64,000 nucleotides of DNA from Bartonella sp. WD16.2 (GCF_002022505.1 NZ_CP019781.1:62001-126000), one strand, 5' to 3'. Counted from the first letter of the stretch, positions 56,801 through 63,187 are shown. The notes: generated by a model from the letters alone, not told the origin. Made by a program: numbers and translations.

Positions 56801-58037
56801 ACAAGTGACAACAAGTAGTGGAGCGGCGTGGTTGAAAGAGACATACTTTACCGATGTCAAAAATGGTATAATTGTTACAGAGGGGAATGTGATTATGGAC
56901 AAAGGAGGTATTGCTTTTAAAGGAGATTACGGGATCAATCTTGCAAAGGGTAATGTTGTTTTAAAGAGCGTCAATATGACTTATGCGGGCAGTGATAAGA
57001 CTGCTAACTTCATGAGGGTCGAAGGGGGAACAGTTTTGGCAGAAAATGTAACAATTTCCACTTCAGGAAATGTAAGTAAAGGGCTGGGCTTAAAGGTCAT
57101 AAAGGACGGAAAGGTTGTCTTGAAAAATACAACCTTTACCAATGTCAAAAATGGTATGACTGTTACAGAGGGGGTTGTGCGTATGGAAGGTGGGGAGATA
57201 AGCTTTGATGGAAAGCACGGCATCGATCTTATCCAGGGTCAGGTTGCTTTAATGGTGGTCAAAATGACTTATCAAGGAAATAGTCCTACGGCTGACTTCA
57301 TCAAAATTACCGGAGAGGATACTACTACAAATGCTGTGGAAACGATCCTTTCTAAAAAGAAGGCCGCAGTCGTTGCAGCAAATCTAACAATCAACGGAAA
57401 TGGTCATGGGCAGGGCTTGCATGTAATAAGGGGTGGACGGGTTGTATTGATGAAGCCAACTTATACTGATGTTTACAATGGGATGACCATTAAAGAGGGT
57501 GCTGTACAGGTACTGGGTGGGGAGATGACTTTTAAAGGAGAGCATGCTGTCTATCTTAATCGGGGCCATGCTTTGTTAACTAATGTCGCTATGAAGTATA
57601 CAGGAGATAATGACAAGAGTACTTTCTTAAAGGTCGAGGCAAAAGGAAATGCTCTAAATACAGCAGATATTAGGGGGACGGGCATTAAAATCGAGGGAAA
57701 TGGTCATGTACAAGGGGTTCATGTGGAAAATGGGGGGCGGGTGATGTTAGAAAGTGCGGTCTTTTCTAATATCAAAAATGGGGTTACTGTGTTGAATGGT
57801 GAATTCTGGATGAAGAAGGGGGAAATTGAGTTTAAAGGAGAGCATGCTGTCAGTCTTTCAACGGGGAAGGTCGTGCTCAATGGCGTTATTATGAACTATG
57901 GGGGTGATAGAAGGGTAAAGAGGGGTGCTAACTCTACAAAATTCATCAAAGTCGAAGGAAAAGGTGCAAATCTTACCGCAGTCAAGGTGATGATCATTGG
58001 TAATGATAACGGACAGGCGGATGGTTTGATGGTGTAG
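50832..58037 (+). CDS. Array copy 4: intact 2401-residue secreted right-handed beta-helix protein
   Basis: The only member open from signal peptide to stop. Residues 1-35 are a Sec signal peptide with a long N-region, as in Bartonella autotransporters. Two Cys follow (NCMGW, KIVCNS), and then more than 2000 residues are almost free of Cys and aromatics and rich in Gly, Thr, Val and Lys. The repeat of about 72 residues (three turns of about 24) recurs throughout; three consecutive copies begin at about 53861, 54074 and 54293 (432 bp for two periods). The 3' cassette is type b (56321-57367), then the block common to all copies ending NGQADGLMV. No C-terminal autotransporter barrel, no LPXTG and no hydrophobic anchor are present, so surface attachment or a partner exporter is unexplained. 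Probably an adhesin or antigen. Confidence 0.88.
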   Translation: MVMRRVLKHHVCLCVLSTAIVAGLALITSQKVYAQLKTENCMGWVEDMGGLLAMHHDKREGKIVCNSQSGTRVLQGVREIDMSNPDDGEEAVKITGSGANITIVEKLTVTDKSKSSDKSAIRVEEGARLTFEKDVSITNVQKVMEVDGSGSVITVNGGTFRLKNAIGAGKNGEGRVMIEVKDEGRIVFDKRAVGRNGGDLTISGGMGAMTTVTGIEVSGTGGEVEVRKGTTVSFTGVTEAIKIKSSVEATVSGGGTINVTGSGGAGSTVVKMEGLGKADVMNLTIDGSGTVTGAEVSNGTLMMNMVKLMQVTTGAKVTGSGTLKVLEGTITGKDGADTGVYAETSETVTLTSVKISNFKTGVEAKNGQLVIEGKSTVITVTNDGTGLNITGGSATMMGGEITRTGGARSRSTGVMVGTSETVTLNTVNVSGVQTGVEAINGQLVINGTSTITVEGMYAYGVKVSGSATADLTRVGITVTGMYGTGLNITGGSATMTGGEITGTGGAESTGTGVKMDSSGTVTLNTVNVSGVQTGVEAIKGTLKVTEGSIGGKTYGVKVDGSGRLEMNGGTITGGRSGTGVWMEGSGTAKLTGVTVTGGSQGVYVSGGKLVMNMGEITGGSYGVHVRGTATSAELTKVKIKGGGGTGVYAGTAKTVTLNMVDISQVQMGVNAAAGQLVMNMGTVEFTGNGYGVKVGNNATAKLTMVTIKGSGSSQGTGKGVWMEGGKVTMSSVDISNVQGGVEVKAGDLTITGGSIKGVKWGINMEGGEKLVVKGGTTINFTGGYGVKIQNNVTAELMGTVITGNGGGTGVTAMGTGSVTMNMVEISKVQVGVNATGGTVTITGGWIREVEKGIDMTGTGTLTVSGTEIQFKENGYGVKVGTAVTSATLTNVMIEGTNGKGMGVYAEGTGNVTLTSVGISKVQVGVKVTGNGDLTVKGGEITNVQMGIDMSGSGTLKVEDGTRIEFKNGHGVRVGEKVTSATLTNVTIRGNDGNGTGTGVHAEGGNLTVKGGSITNVLTGIDMAGKGTLTVEDGTRIEFKGTHGVKVGGSVTSTQLTGVTIRGDDGKGTGVEVKAGDLTITGGEITNVQMGIDMAGKGTLTVEDGTRIEFKGTHGVKVGKSVTSATLTNVTIRGNDGNGTGTGVEVKAGDLTVKGGSITNVLTGIDMAGKGTLTVEDGTRIEFKGTHGVGVWGGTATAELTEVTIKGEGSNGSNTGIGVIMAGSSGTMKDVRISGVGMGVYVMRGEVMMDKVDISGVQTGIEVESGKLEVLGESGNSTINFTGDYGVKVGASVKSVRLTDVRITGGDQGKGTGIYAEGKKVTMTLDKVGISGVVMGVNMLEGEMLEIKGSSTISFKAGYGVRVGGSVKSARLMGTQITGDGSGYGVWASSSEKMMMTLEDVRISGVETGIDMSGSGVLKVSGESGNSMISFTGDYGVKVGGSVTSATLTNVQIKGGGEGYGVWAMGKMMTMDKVNISNVQMGVEVKAGNLTITGGSIKEVQTGIAMLGNGMLKVEEKTEIQFRNGYGVYVGEKVQSATLMGTVITGGKAGYGVYAKGGRVMVSGGSIKEVGMGIRVLAGDLTVRDGTTIHFIGDGAGVYVEEKVKSATLTKVTIRGTGGDGSTGVIMESSGTMTDVDISNVQMGVTAMGGAVTITGGSIKEVEKGIVMIGDGMLMVKGKTEIQFEKGDGYGVYMEGSVNASLMDVTITGEEKKGTGVYAEGGKVWLENVHISEVGTGVEVMRGEAWLKETHLGNVAKGMNIENGDVYMEKGSIEFDGEHGIHLKQGNVDLRGVSMTYTGSDKTANFINVEGGTVLAENVTITGNDKGQGLKVIKGGAVWLKNTTFTNVKNGMTVEGRSTIRMEKGGITFKEGHGIYLSGGQALLSSFNITGQGRKSIGMGVSNSGEVMMRGVEISKVGMGIRMTSGNLVMNRGSIAFNGDYGINLVLGHALLNELTITGSGISNTGTGVEVGYGGKVIMKGVNVSGVAMGVQVTTSSGAAWLKETYFTDVKNGIIVTEGNVIMDKGGIAFKGDYGINLAKGNVVLKSVNMTYAGSDKTANFMRVEGGTVLAENVTISTSGNVSKGLGLKVIKDGKVVLKNTTFTNVKNGMTVTEGVVRMEGGEISFDGKHGIDLIQGQVALMVVKMTYQGNSPTADFIKITGEDTTTNAVETILSKKKAAVVAANLTINGNGHGQGLHVIRGGRVVLMKPTYTDVYNGMTIKEGAVQVLGGEMTFKGEHAVYLNRGHALLTNVAMKYTGDNDKSTFLKVEAKGNALNTADIRGTGIKIEGNGHVQGVHVENGGRVMLESAVFSNIKNGVTVLNGEFWMKKGEIEFKGEHAVSLSTGKVVLNGVIMNYGGDRRVKRGANSTKFIKVEGKGANLTAVKVMIIGNDNGQADGLMV
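53045..53052 (+). repeat. G8 tract, in-frame state (copy 4)
   Basis: Same site as 32163-32170 and 38526-38532. A single-base slip here would truncate the intact copy after about 740 residues. Confidence 0.85.
53861..54420 (+). repeat. Near-perfect 213-219 bp tandem repeats inside copy 4
   Basis: Three units start with GATAACAAATGTG/A and carry GATATGGCGGGGAAGGGGAC, GAGGATGGGACGAGGATTGA and TTTAAGGGGACGCA in the same order. They are young in-frame duplications, so the passenger length is still changing. Confidence 0.85.
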
Positions 58038-58232
58038 TCTTTTTGTTTTAGGCTTTGTATTTTAGGGCATTTTTAGAGAGCCTTTTGTTAATGTTTTATG
58101 TTTTTTTGTAAGGGGGTTTAAGGGGGGGCGTTTAGGTTTGTGGTAAGCCGTTCAGGAATGATTTTGTTTTTATCTTTTTTTATGAACAGTTTGTCTCTTT
58201 TAATCGGATTGGTTTAAAGAGGATGTAGGGTT
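58038..58232 (+). repeat. Array spacer S5
   Basis: 195 bp between copies 4 and 5. It has the S1/S4 sequence type but the seven-T run of S2/S3, so it is itself a small mosaic. Confidence 0.88.
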
Positions 58233-59363
58233 ATGGTTATGCGTCGTGTCTTAAAACATCATGTTTGTTTATGTGTCCTCTCAACGGCTATTGTGGCTGG
58301 GTTGGCTCTTATTACATCTCAAAAAGTATATGCTCAACAACAACAAAATTGTATGGGTTGGGTTGAGGGTAGTGAGACGGGTCTACTTTTAGCGAGGGGG
58401 CATGATGAGAAGGATGGGAAGATTGTGTGTCAAGGTGTGACAAGGAGGCTGATTGGTGTGAGAACAATAGATATGAGTAATCCTGATGATGGTGAGGCTA
58501 TAAAGATAACGGGGTCGGGGGCGAATATTACGATAGGAGATGATCCGCTGACGGTTACAGATAAGAGTAATAATAGTGATAAATCGGCGATTAGAGTGGA
58601 ACAGGGGGGACGCTGACGTTGAAGGAGAATGTTAGTGTTACAGATGTGCAGAAGATGATGGAGGTTGAGGGGAAAGGATCTGTGATTACGGTAAATGGGG
58701 GGACGTTTAGGTTGAAGAATGCGATTGGGGCAGGGAAGAATGGGGAGGGGAGGGTTATGATTGAGGTGAAGGATGAGGGGAGGATTGTTTTTGATAAGAG
58801 GGCGGTGGGGCGTAATGGGGGTGATCTGACTATTAGCGGGGGTATGGGAGCTATGACTACGGTAACGGGGATAGAGGTGAGTGGAACAGGGGGAGAGGTG
58901 GAGGTGAGGAAGGGAACGACACTTGATTTTACAGGGGTGAAAGAAGCGATAAAGATTAAGAGTAGTGGGACGGCTAATATAAGAGGAGAGGGAATTATAA
59001 ATATTACGGGAAGTGGGGGTGCTGGGAGTACGGTGGTGAAGATGGAGGGCTTAGGGAAGGCTGATGTGATGAATCTGACTGTTAATGGGAGTGGGGGAGC
59101 GACAGTAACAGGGGCTGAGGTATCAAGTGGGACGTTGGAATTGACTAGAGTGACGTTGATGCAGGTCACAACAGGGGCAAAGGTAACAGGGAGTGGGACG
59201 GCTGAGTTGATAAAGGTGGGGATTACGGGAGGGGGTGGAAATCAGGGTACGAGGGTGGATAGCTCGGGGACAGTCACGTTGACCAATGTGGATATTTCAA
59301 ATTTCAAAACAGGGGTGGAGGCGACAAAGGGGATGCTGGTGATAAATGGTACGTCGACGATTA
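58233..59363 (+). pseudogene. Array copy 5: beta-helix protein, frameshifted and cut off
   Basis: Has the signal peptide and the N-terminal type of copies 3 and 4 (QNCMGWVEG ... KIVCQG). The frame breaks at a G6 tract (58604-58609), where copy 2 has G7 and stays in frame. The restored frame would run on until homology with the other copies stops abruptly after ACGTCGACGATTA at 59363; a few foreign codons lead to a stop at 59392. About 1.1 kb of the expected 7 kb remain. The break coincides with a tRNA-like 3' end and the start of phage-derived DNA. Confidence 0.88.
58604..58609 (+). repeat. G6 tract causing the frameshift in copy 5
   Basis: Flanks GTGGAACA and ACGCTGACGTTGAAGG match copy 2, which has seven G. 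The stop follows within three codons. Confidence 0.85.
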
Positions 59364-59365
59364 TG

Positions 59366-59381
59366 TGGTGCCCAGACGCGG
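59366..59381 (-). other. Possible att site: 16 bp tRNA 3'-end fragment
   Basis: On the minus strand this reads CCGCGTCTGGGCACCA. That is the form of a tRNA 3' end: CCGCG as the T-stem 3' strand beginning with the invariant C61, TCTGGGC as the acceptor strand, a discriminator A and an encoded CCA. No T-loop or rest of a tRNA follows. It lies two bases after the point where copy 5 is cut and about 0.9 kb from an integrase gene, as expected for an att repeat left by an element integrated in a tRNA gene. Confidence 0.4.
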
Positions 59382-59551
59382 CCCGATTATAATTAATAAA
59401 ATCAATAGGTTATTGCAAAGGTAAGGGAATTTGTACTTATTGATTCTATTAAGTTTTTTTGTGCACTATCCCGCACCTTTTTGTAGCTTTTTTGTTATTT
59501 ATTCCCATTCATTTTTTCTAAATATGGAGTCAGATTATGCCAGCATAATAC
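59382..59551. other. Non-coding junction between array and phage island
   Basis: AT-rich, without genes. It holds CTATCCCGCACCTTTTTGTAGC (about 59466-59487) and poor-quality T runs. Nothing further can be assigned. Confidence 0.4.
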
Positions 59552-59580
59552 TTGACTTTTATTGCTATTGATCGTATAGT
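59552..59580 (+). promoter_or_regulatory. Sigma-70 promoter of the toxin-antitoxin operon
   Basis: TTGACT (-35, 59552-59557), a 17 bp spacer and TATAGT (-10, 59575-59580), placed 25 bp before the toxin start codon. Confidence 0.75.
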
Positions 59581-59593
59581 TATAGTATACGAT
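59571..59593. promoter_or_regulatory. Palindromic operator overlapping the -10 box
   Basis: A perfect 8 bp inverted repeat ATCGTATA / TATACGAT with a 7 bp centre covers the -10 hexamer. This is the expected arrangement for autorepression by the HigA antitoxin or the HigBA complex. Confidence 0.7.
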
Positions 59594-59604
59594 AAGGAAT
59601 GGTA

Positions 59605-59886
59605 ATGGCAATTGTAAGCTTCAAGCATAAAGGCCTAAAATTATTTTACACGACGGGTTCCACTAAAGCTATTCAAGCAGCTCACGCAAAAAAGTTACGT
59701 GTTATTTTAACGGCTTTAACAAGTGCTACGTGCCCTGAAATGTTGAAAGCACCTGCTTTTAAAATACACTCTCTTAAAGGCGAACTTACAGGCTACTATT
59801 CTATATGGGTTAACGGCAATTGGCGCATTACATTTCGTTTTATCGGAACAGACGTTGAGCTTGTTGATTATCAAGATTACCATTGA
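59605..59886 (+). CDS. higB: HigB-type toxin (RelE/ParE superfamily)
   Basis: 93 aa mRNA-interferase-like toxin of the HigB family. In this family the toxin gene comes first, as here. Motifs are FKHKGLKLFYTTGSTKAI at the N-terminus, the central PEMLKAPAFKIHSLKGELTGYYSIWVNGNWRITFRF (in parts) and a final ELVDYQDYH; the Lys/Arg and His residues of the last strands would form the ribosome-dependent RNase site. ATG at 59605 is preferred over the ATG at 59599 because AAGGA lies 6-7 bp upstream of it. The stop overlaps the first possible start of the antitoxin frame. It shows no damage. Confidence 0.9.
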   Translation: MAIVSFKHKGLKLFYTTGSTKAIQAAHAKKLRVILTALTSATCPEMLKAPAFKIHSLKGELTGYYSIWVNGNWRITFRFIGTDVELVDYQDYH

Positions 59887-59903
59887 TGAAAGGAAGTAAA
59901 ACA

Positions 59904-60203
59904 ATGATGCATAACCCTGCACATCCAGGCGAAGTTCTAAAAGTGGCTTTTTTAGAAGAAATGGATATAACAATACAAAAATTAGCCGATCATCTCCATG
60001 TAACAAGAGCTTCTCTATCAAGAGTTATTAATGGACATGCTTCTATGAGCACCGAACTTGCAGTTAAATTAGAATTAGCTGGTTTTAGTAAAGCGAAGTT
60101 TTGGTTAGATATGCAAACAAACTATAATTTATGGCAAGCAAGGCAACGAGCACAACCATCTATTCGTCCTCTGGTTTCTGATACTACTCAAATGTCGCTT
60201 TGA
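59904..60203 (+). CDS. higA: HigA-type antitoxin, XRE-family
   Basis: 99 aa. The HigA signature HPGEVLKVAFLEEMDIT is followed by an XRE helix-turn-helix (IQKLADHLHVTRASLSRVINGHASMS, in parts) and ELAVKLELAGFSKAKFWLDMQTNYNLW. It should neutralise the upstream toxin and repress the promoter at 59552. ATG at 59904 has the RBS AAAGGAAG 8 bp upstream; the frame extends further up to the end of the toxin gene. The gene is intact, so the module is probably active and would stabilise the island. Confidence 0.92.
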   Translation: MMHNPAHPGEVLKVAFLEEMDITIQKLADHLHVTRASLSRVINGHASMSTELAVKLELAGFSKAKFWLDMQTNYNLWQARQRAQPSIRPLVSDTTQMSL

Positions 60204-60259
60204 TTTCGTCACTGATTTTGATAGCTTTTAGTCTGTTTTTAAAACTATGGTTTATAATC

Positions 60260-61299
60260 CTAACCTTTTTGAAGTTTTTTGATAGATTCCAGAGCTAATC
60301 TTTTGCGGTCAGCAGTCTTTGTATAGAGTGATGCCATACGGTCTTCTGTCCATCCAAAAATTGCTTTAAGTTGTGTGCGACCGTAGCCCCTGCATTGGCA
60401 GCTCTTGTTGCAGCTAATTTTCTTAAACCATGTGCTGATTTTTTTATTCCCGCTGCATTGCAAGCATCTCTAAACAGGTTCCCAAAGGTTTCTTTGGTTA
60501 GTTTCTTGCCTCCTTTCCCACAAATAAAAGTTTCATCACCAATAGGTCCCATTTCAAGTGTTTTTGCTAATTCGGGTAGAATAGGAAGAAAAACATCTGT
60601 TTGAAATTTGCTTTTTTCCGTCTTTAAATGAATGATGTTATCTTTAACGTCCTTCCAACCGATACGTACAACATCCCCCCTTCGTAAACCTGTGTAGAGA
60701 AGAACATCAATCCATACCCGTTCGTGCGTTCCAAGAGACCATTGTTGATAATATTTGTCGATGTCCTCTTCTATCCAAGCAGGGAATCCATCCTTGTTTT
60801 TGAGAAATGGTGTTTTAACCCCTAAAGCAGGATTATTTTCTAAAAGTCCTTGTTCAACTGCCCATTTAAAAAGGCCATTAACTGCTTTGAGAAAATTCCG
60901 AGCAGTTGCGGGTGTTTCCTTACGTCGTTCAACACCAGCTGTAATATGCGACTTTTTAATTGCTTTGTATGGAATATCTCCTATGGCATCTGACACTTTC
61001 ATCAGAATGAGTTCTTTTTGTCTTTTCGTAGCATGAGCTAGGTTATGCCAAGTGACGCTGTCAAAATATTGTTTCAGGAGCCATATGAAACTACCTTCAA
61101 CGAGTTTACCAGGTTTAGATTTAGGAAGCTTGTATCCTTGTAACTCAGAAAGAGCATCTTTATAGTCGTCAACAAATTCTTGTGTACCATAGGTTCCACG
61201 CACTCTACGCCTTTGACCATGGCCAATACGCACGTACCATACAATTTTACCATAGCGCGTAATTTCTTTGACAAGGTGGGGAGGCCGTGGTTTAGGCAT
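60260..61299 (-). pseudogene. Tyrosine site-specific recombinase (phage integrase), frameshifted
   Basis: The N-terminal arm and core-binding domain are followed by the catalytic domain with TGLRRGDVVRIGW (Arg I) and SAHGLRKLAATRAANAG (His-x-x-Arg). The frame then reads into nonsense and stops at 60295. The missing C-terminal piece, with GWTEDRMASLYTKTADRKR and the nucleophilic Tyr, is in another frame down to 60260. A CA dinucleotide run (plus strand TGTGTG, 60372-60377) has one unit too many; removing it gives AGATVAQLKAIFGW and a complete enzyme. As sequenced, the product lacks the catalytic Tyr and cannot recombine. Confidence 0.88.
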
Positions 61300-61308
61300 A
61301 GCGTGACC

Positions 61309-61521
61309 TTACATACCAATATCAAAGTCATAATCACCCTTTGAGAGATCTAATAATCTGTCTGGATGAGTAGCAGTATTTGGTATGGTGATGTCAGGTT
61401 TGAGATAAATTAAGAGTTCACCGGTTGGTTTGATTTCCATTAACTCACAACCTTGCTTTTTAGCTTCTCTTAAAGCTCTTGCAATAGCGGACTGTGTTAC
61501 GGCAGCGTGGCGACGAGCCAT
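61309..61521 (-). CDS. Small phage protein of unknown function
   Basis: 70 aa. It begins MARRHAAVTQSAIARALREAKK, reminiscent of short phage or plasmid proteins with a helical, DNA-binding-like N-terminus, and continues LMEIKPTGELLIYL, then an acidic tail ending DFDIGM. The start at 61521 is chosen because AAGGAAATTTAAC precedes it; an upstream in-frame ATG would translate the regulatory repeat at 61551. It sits just upstream of the integrase in the same direction, where excisionase or integrase-regulator genes often lie; that role is only a guess. Confidence 0.6.
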   Translation of the reverse strand: MARRHAAVTQSAIARALREAKKQGCELMEIKPTGELLIYLKPDITIPNTATHPDRLLDLSKGDYDFDIGM

Positions 61522-61550
61522 GTTAAATTTCCTTAAGTTTGATTGCACTT

Positions 61551-61582
61551 CACCTGTGGTGTGAAGCACGCGTGTGTTGAAA
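61551..61582 (-). repeat. Upstream repeat R1 of the phage operon
   Basis: A 32 bp element found again at 63077-63108 with two differences. It lies about 30 bp before the ribosome binding region in both cases. It contains CACACGCGTG and, on this copy, CTTCAC...GTGAAG as an inverted repeat. Probably a promoter/operator element of the phage. Confidence 0.6.
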
Positions 61583-61639
61583 GTGATTGAAAAATGGGTG
61601 GGGGCGCTTAGGGGAGGGAGAACAGCGCCCCCTATGGGT

Positions 61640-62260
61640 TTAAGCAGCGTTTGTCAAGAATTGCATATCTTGTTCTACTTCTGCTAAAAATGCTTCAACA
61701 GCTTTATTGATGAGCTCAATCTGTTCATCATCGCGTGGAATGCGTAGAGCCCTGATACACAAATGAGGTGATTTATCTATAAACCAAGGATGATAGCTAA
61801 CAAAATCACACCATTTTCGCCCTGTACAAGCCATTTGAAACTGCATTTGTAAGATATATTCAGGCTTGATTTTACCGTCTCGCAAAAAACGAACATGGGT
61901 TATTTCTTGAGGGCATTTAACTTCTATGAGGCCATCATCTCCAATGAGACCATCAGGACTAGCGCCTGCCATTTCAATTGTCGGGTGAGGAATAAACCCA
62001 CATCGTGTGACGGTAGTATCGTAAAGAAAGCTATATTCTTCAATTGCACTGTCTTCATGTTCATTACCCCATCGCATGGCAGGCGTTTCATAAGATGATA
62101 CTGTTTTACCAGTTAAACGTTCTGTAATGAGCTTGATTTTGTACTCTTCATATTTACTTGTTGGTAAGCCTTTAGCTGTTTTATCGACGATGCTGTTAAT
62201 GTTTGAAGCTGTGACTTTACCTAAACGGGCTTGAAACCATTCTGCTGTTCTTTGTTGCAT
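61640..62260 (-). CDS. YqaJ-family phage exonuclease
   Basis: 206 aa PD-(D/E)XK nuclease of the YqaJ/lambda-Exo type, which resects double-stranded ends for phage recombination. Motifs are QQRTAEWFQARLGKVTASNI at the N-terminus, MRWGNEHEDSAIEEY (acidic residue), GASPDGLIGDDGLIEVKCP with the Asp...Glu-x-Lys catalytic core (about residues 98-116), and ILQMQFQMACTGRKWCDFVSY, in which the Gln/Tyr motif follows. ATG at 62260 overlaps the stop of the bet gene (GTGATATG) and has GGAGTG upstream, so the two are translationally coupled. Confidence 0.9.
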   Translation of the reverse strand: MQQRTAEWFQARLGKVTASNINSIVDKTAKGLPTSKYEEYKIKLITERLTGKTVSSYETPAMRWGNEHEDSAIEEYSFLYDTTVTRCGFIPHPTIEMAGASPDGLIGDDGLIEVKCPQEITHVRFLRDGKIKPEYILQMQFQMACTGRKWCDFVSYHPWFIDKSPHLCIRALRIPRDDEQIELINKAVEAFLAEVEQDMQFLTNAA

Positions 62261-62261
62261 A

Positions 62262-63047
62262 TCACACTCCCATTGAAGCTTGTTGAATTGGTGTGTTTGG
62301 TAAAGGTAAAGCTTGTTGTGCTTCATTCATTTGTAAGTGTTGTTTTGCTTCCAAACGCCTTAAAATAATTTGCCCTGTCTCATGAGACATTTCTGCAAAG
62401 TTTGTGACCTTTGCATAAAAGAGTACTTTTTCTTCGTCTGTTTTTGTTTGTTCCATTAACTCTTTGATTTGCGCAAGTGATTCATCAGATATTCTCTCGT
62501 TTTGGGGATTATCATTAACTTCACTGAGGTAAATAGCTTCATTGATACGTTCAGCTTCGTCTTTATCGTAGATACCAGATAAACCGAATGCATAACGAGC
62601 ACACTGTATAAGTGCTTTATGACGCAGCATACGAGCAGGACATTGATTCCAAGGTTCTGTATTTCGCTTACATTCTTTGAGATATTCTGTGATTTTAAAG
62701 GGGTATTTCTTGTCTTTCAAATATATAGCGCATGTAACAGAAAACAGATTGCCTTCATTATCAAAGTTTTCTTGGAGTTCCACTCCATCAAGATTATCAT
62801 GTGAATGTATGACTTTGAGCCACCCATCAACAGAGACAACCGATATAATACCGCCGCCTCTTTTAGGGATGGCATATATTTCTTTTCTCAGGGGATTTAA
62901 TCCATAATCATTGGCAAGATAAACAAAGACCAAAAACTCAGCATTAGAAATATTACCGCTAATACATGTTTTGAAAATTGCTTCACGAAATTCTTGTTCT
63001 GATAAATCATATTGTTGCGCCATTTTTGCAACGAGAGGAGTTGTCAT
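62262..63047 (-). CDS. bet: Phage recombination protein Bet (single-strand annealing protein)
   Basis: 261 aa annealase of the Red-beta/RecT superfamily, which pairs complementary single strands made by the neighbouring exonuclease. The family core NPLRKEIYAIPKRGG, then SVVSVDGWLKVI and CPARMLRHKALIQCARYAFG, is intact. The C-terminus from about residue 190 is Gln/Glu-rich, as expected for the variable partner-binding domain. The start at 63047 has AAGGATAACG before it. An in-frame upstream ATG at 63095 lies in the repeat R2 and is unlikely. Confidence 0.93.
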   Translation of the reverse strand: MTTPLVAKMAQQYDLSEQEFREAIFKTCISGNISNAEFLVFVYLANDYGLNPLRKEIYAIPKRGGGIISVVSVDGWLKVIHSHDNLDGVELQENFDNEGNLFSVTCAIYLKDKKYPFKITEYLKECKRNTEPWNQCPARMLRHKALIQCARYAFGLSGIYDKDEAERINEAIYLSEVNDNPQNERISDESLAQIKELMEQTKTDEEKVLFYAKVTNFAEMSHETGQIILRRLEAKQHLQMNEAQQALPLPNTPIQQASMGV

Positions 63048-63076
63048 TATCGTTATCCTTAACTTTGGGTACACCC

Positions 63077-63108
63077 CACCTGTGGCGTGAAGCACGCATG
63101 TGTTGAAA
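63077..63108 (-). repeat. Upstream repeat R2 of the phage operon
   Basis: Second copy of the element at 61551-61582, before bet. The equal spacing to the start codons suggests a shared phage regulator. Confidence 0.6.
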
Positions 63109-63187
63109 AGGGTGTGTTTTGATTAATTTTTAGATGTATTGAGAAGAAAGCGTTGTTGCTGTCATTCTTTTAAAATTACCATTCTTG

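Noticed and set aside
30263..59363. CRISPR-like array
   Set aside because: Repeats are long, degenerate, in coding frame with a 72-codon period, and have no constant short repeat with unique spacers.
59366..59381. A complete tRNA gene at the array-phage junction
   Set aside because: Only the last 16 bases fit a tRNA; the T-loop, anticodon and D-arm are absent on the minus strand to the right.
63077..63095. Upstream ATG starts at 63095 (bet) and 61569 (small phage protein)
   Set aside because: Both lie inside the duplicated 32 bp element, lack an RBS and add residues without family similarity; the downstream ATGs have clear ribosome binding sites.
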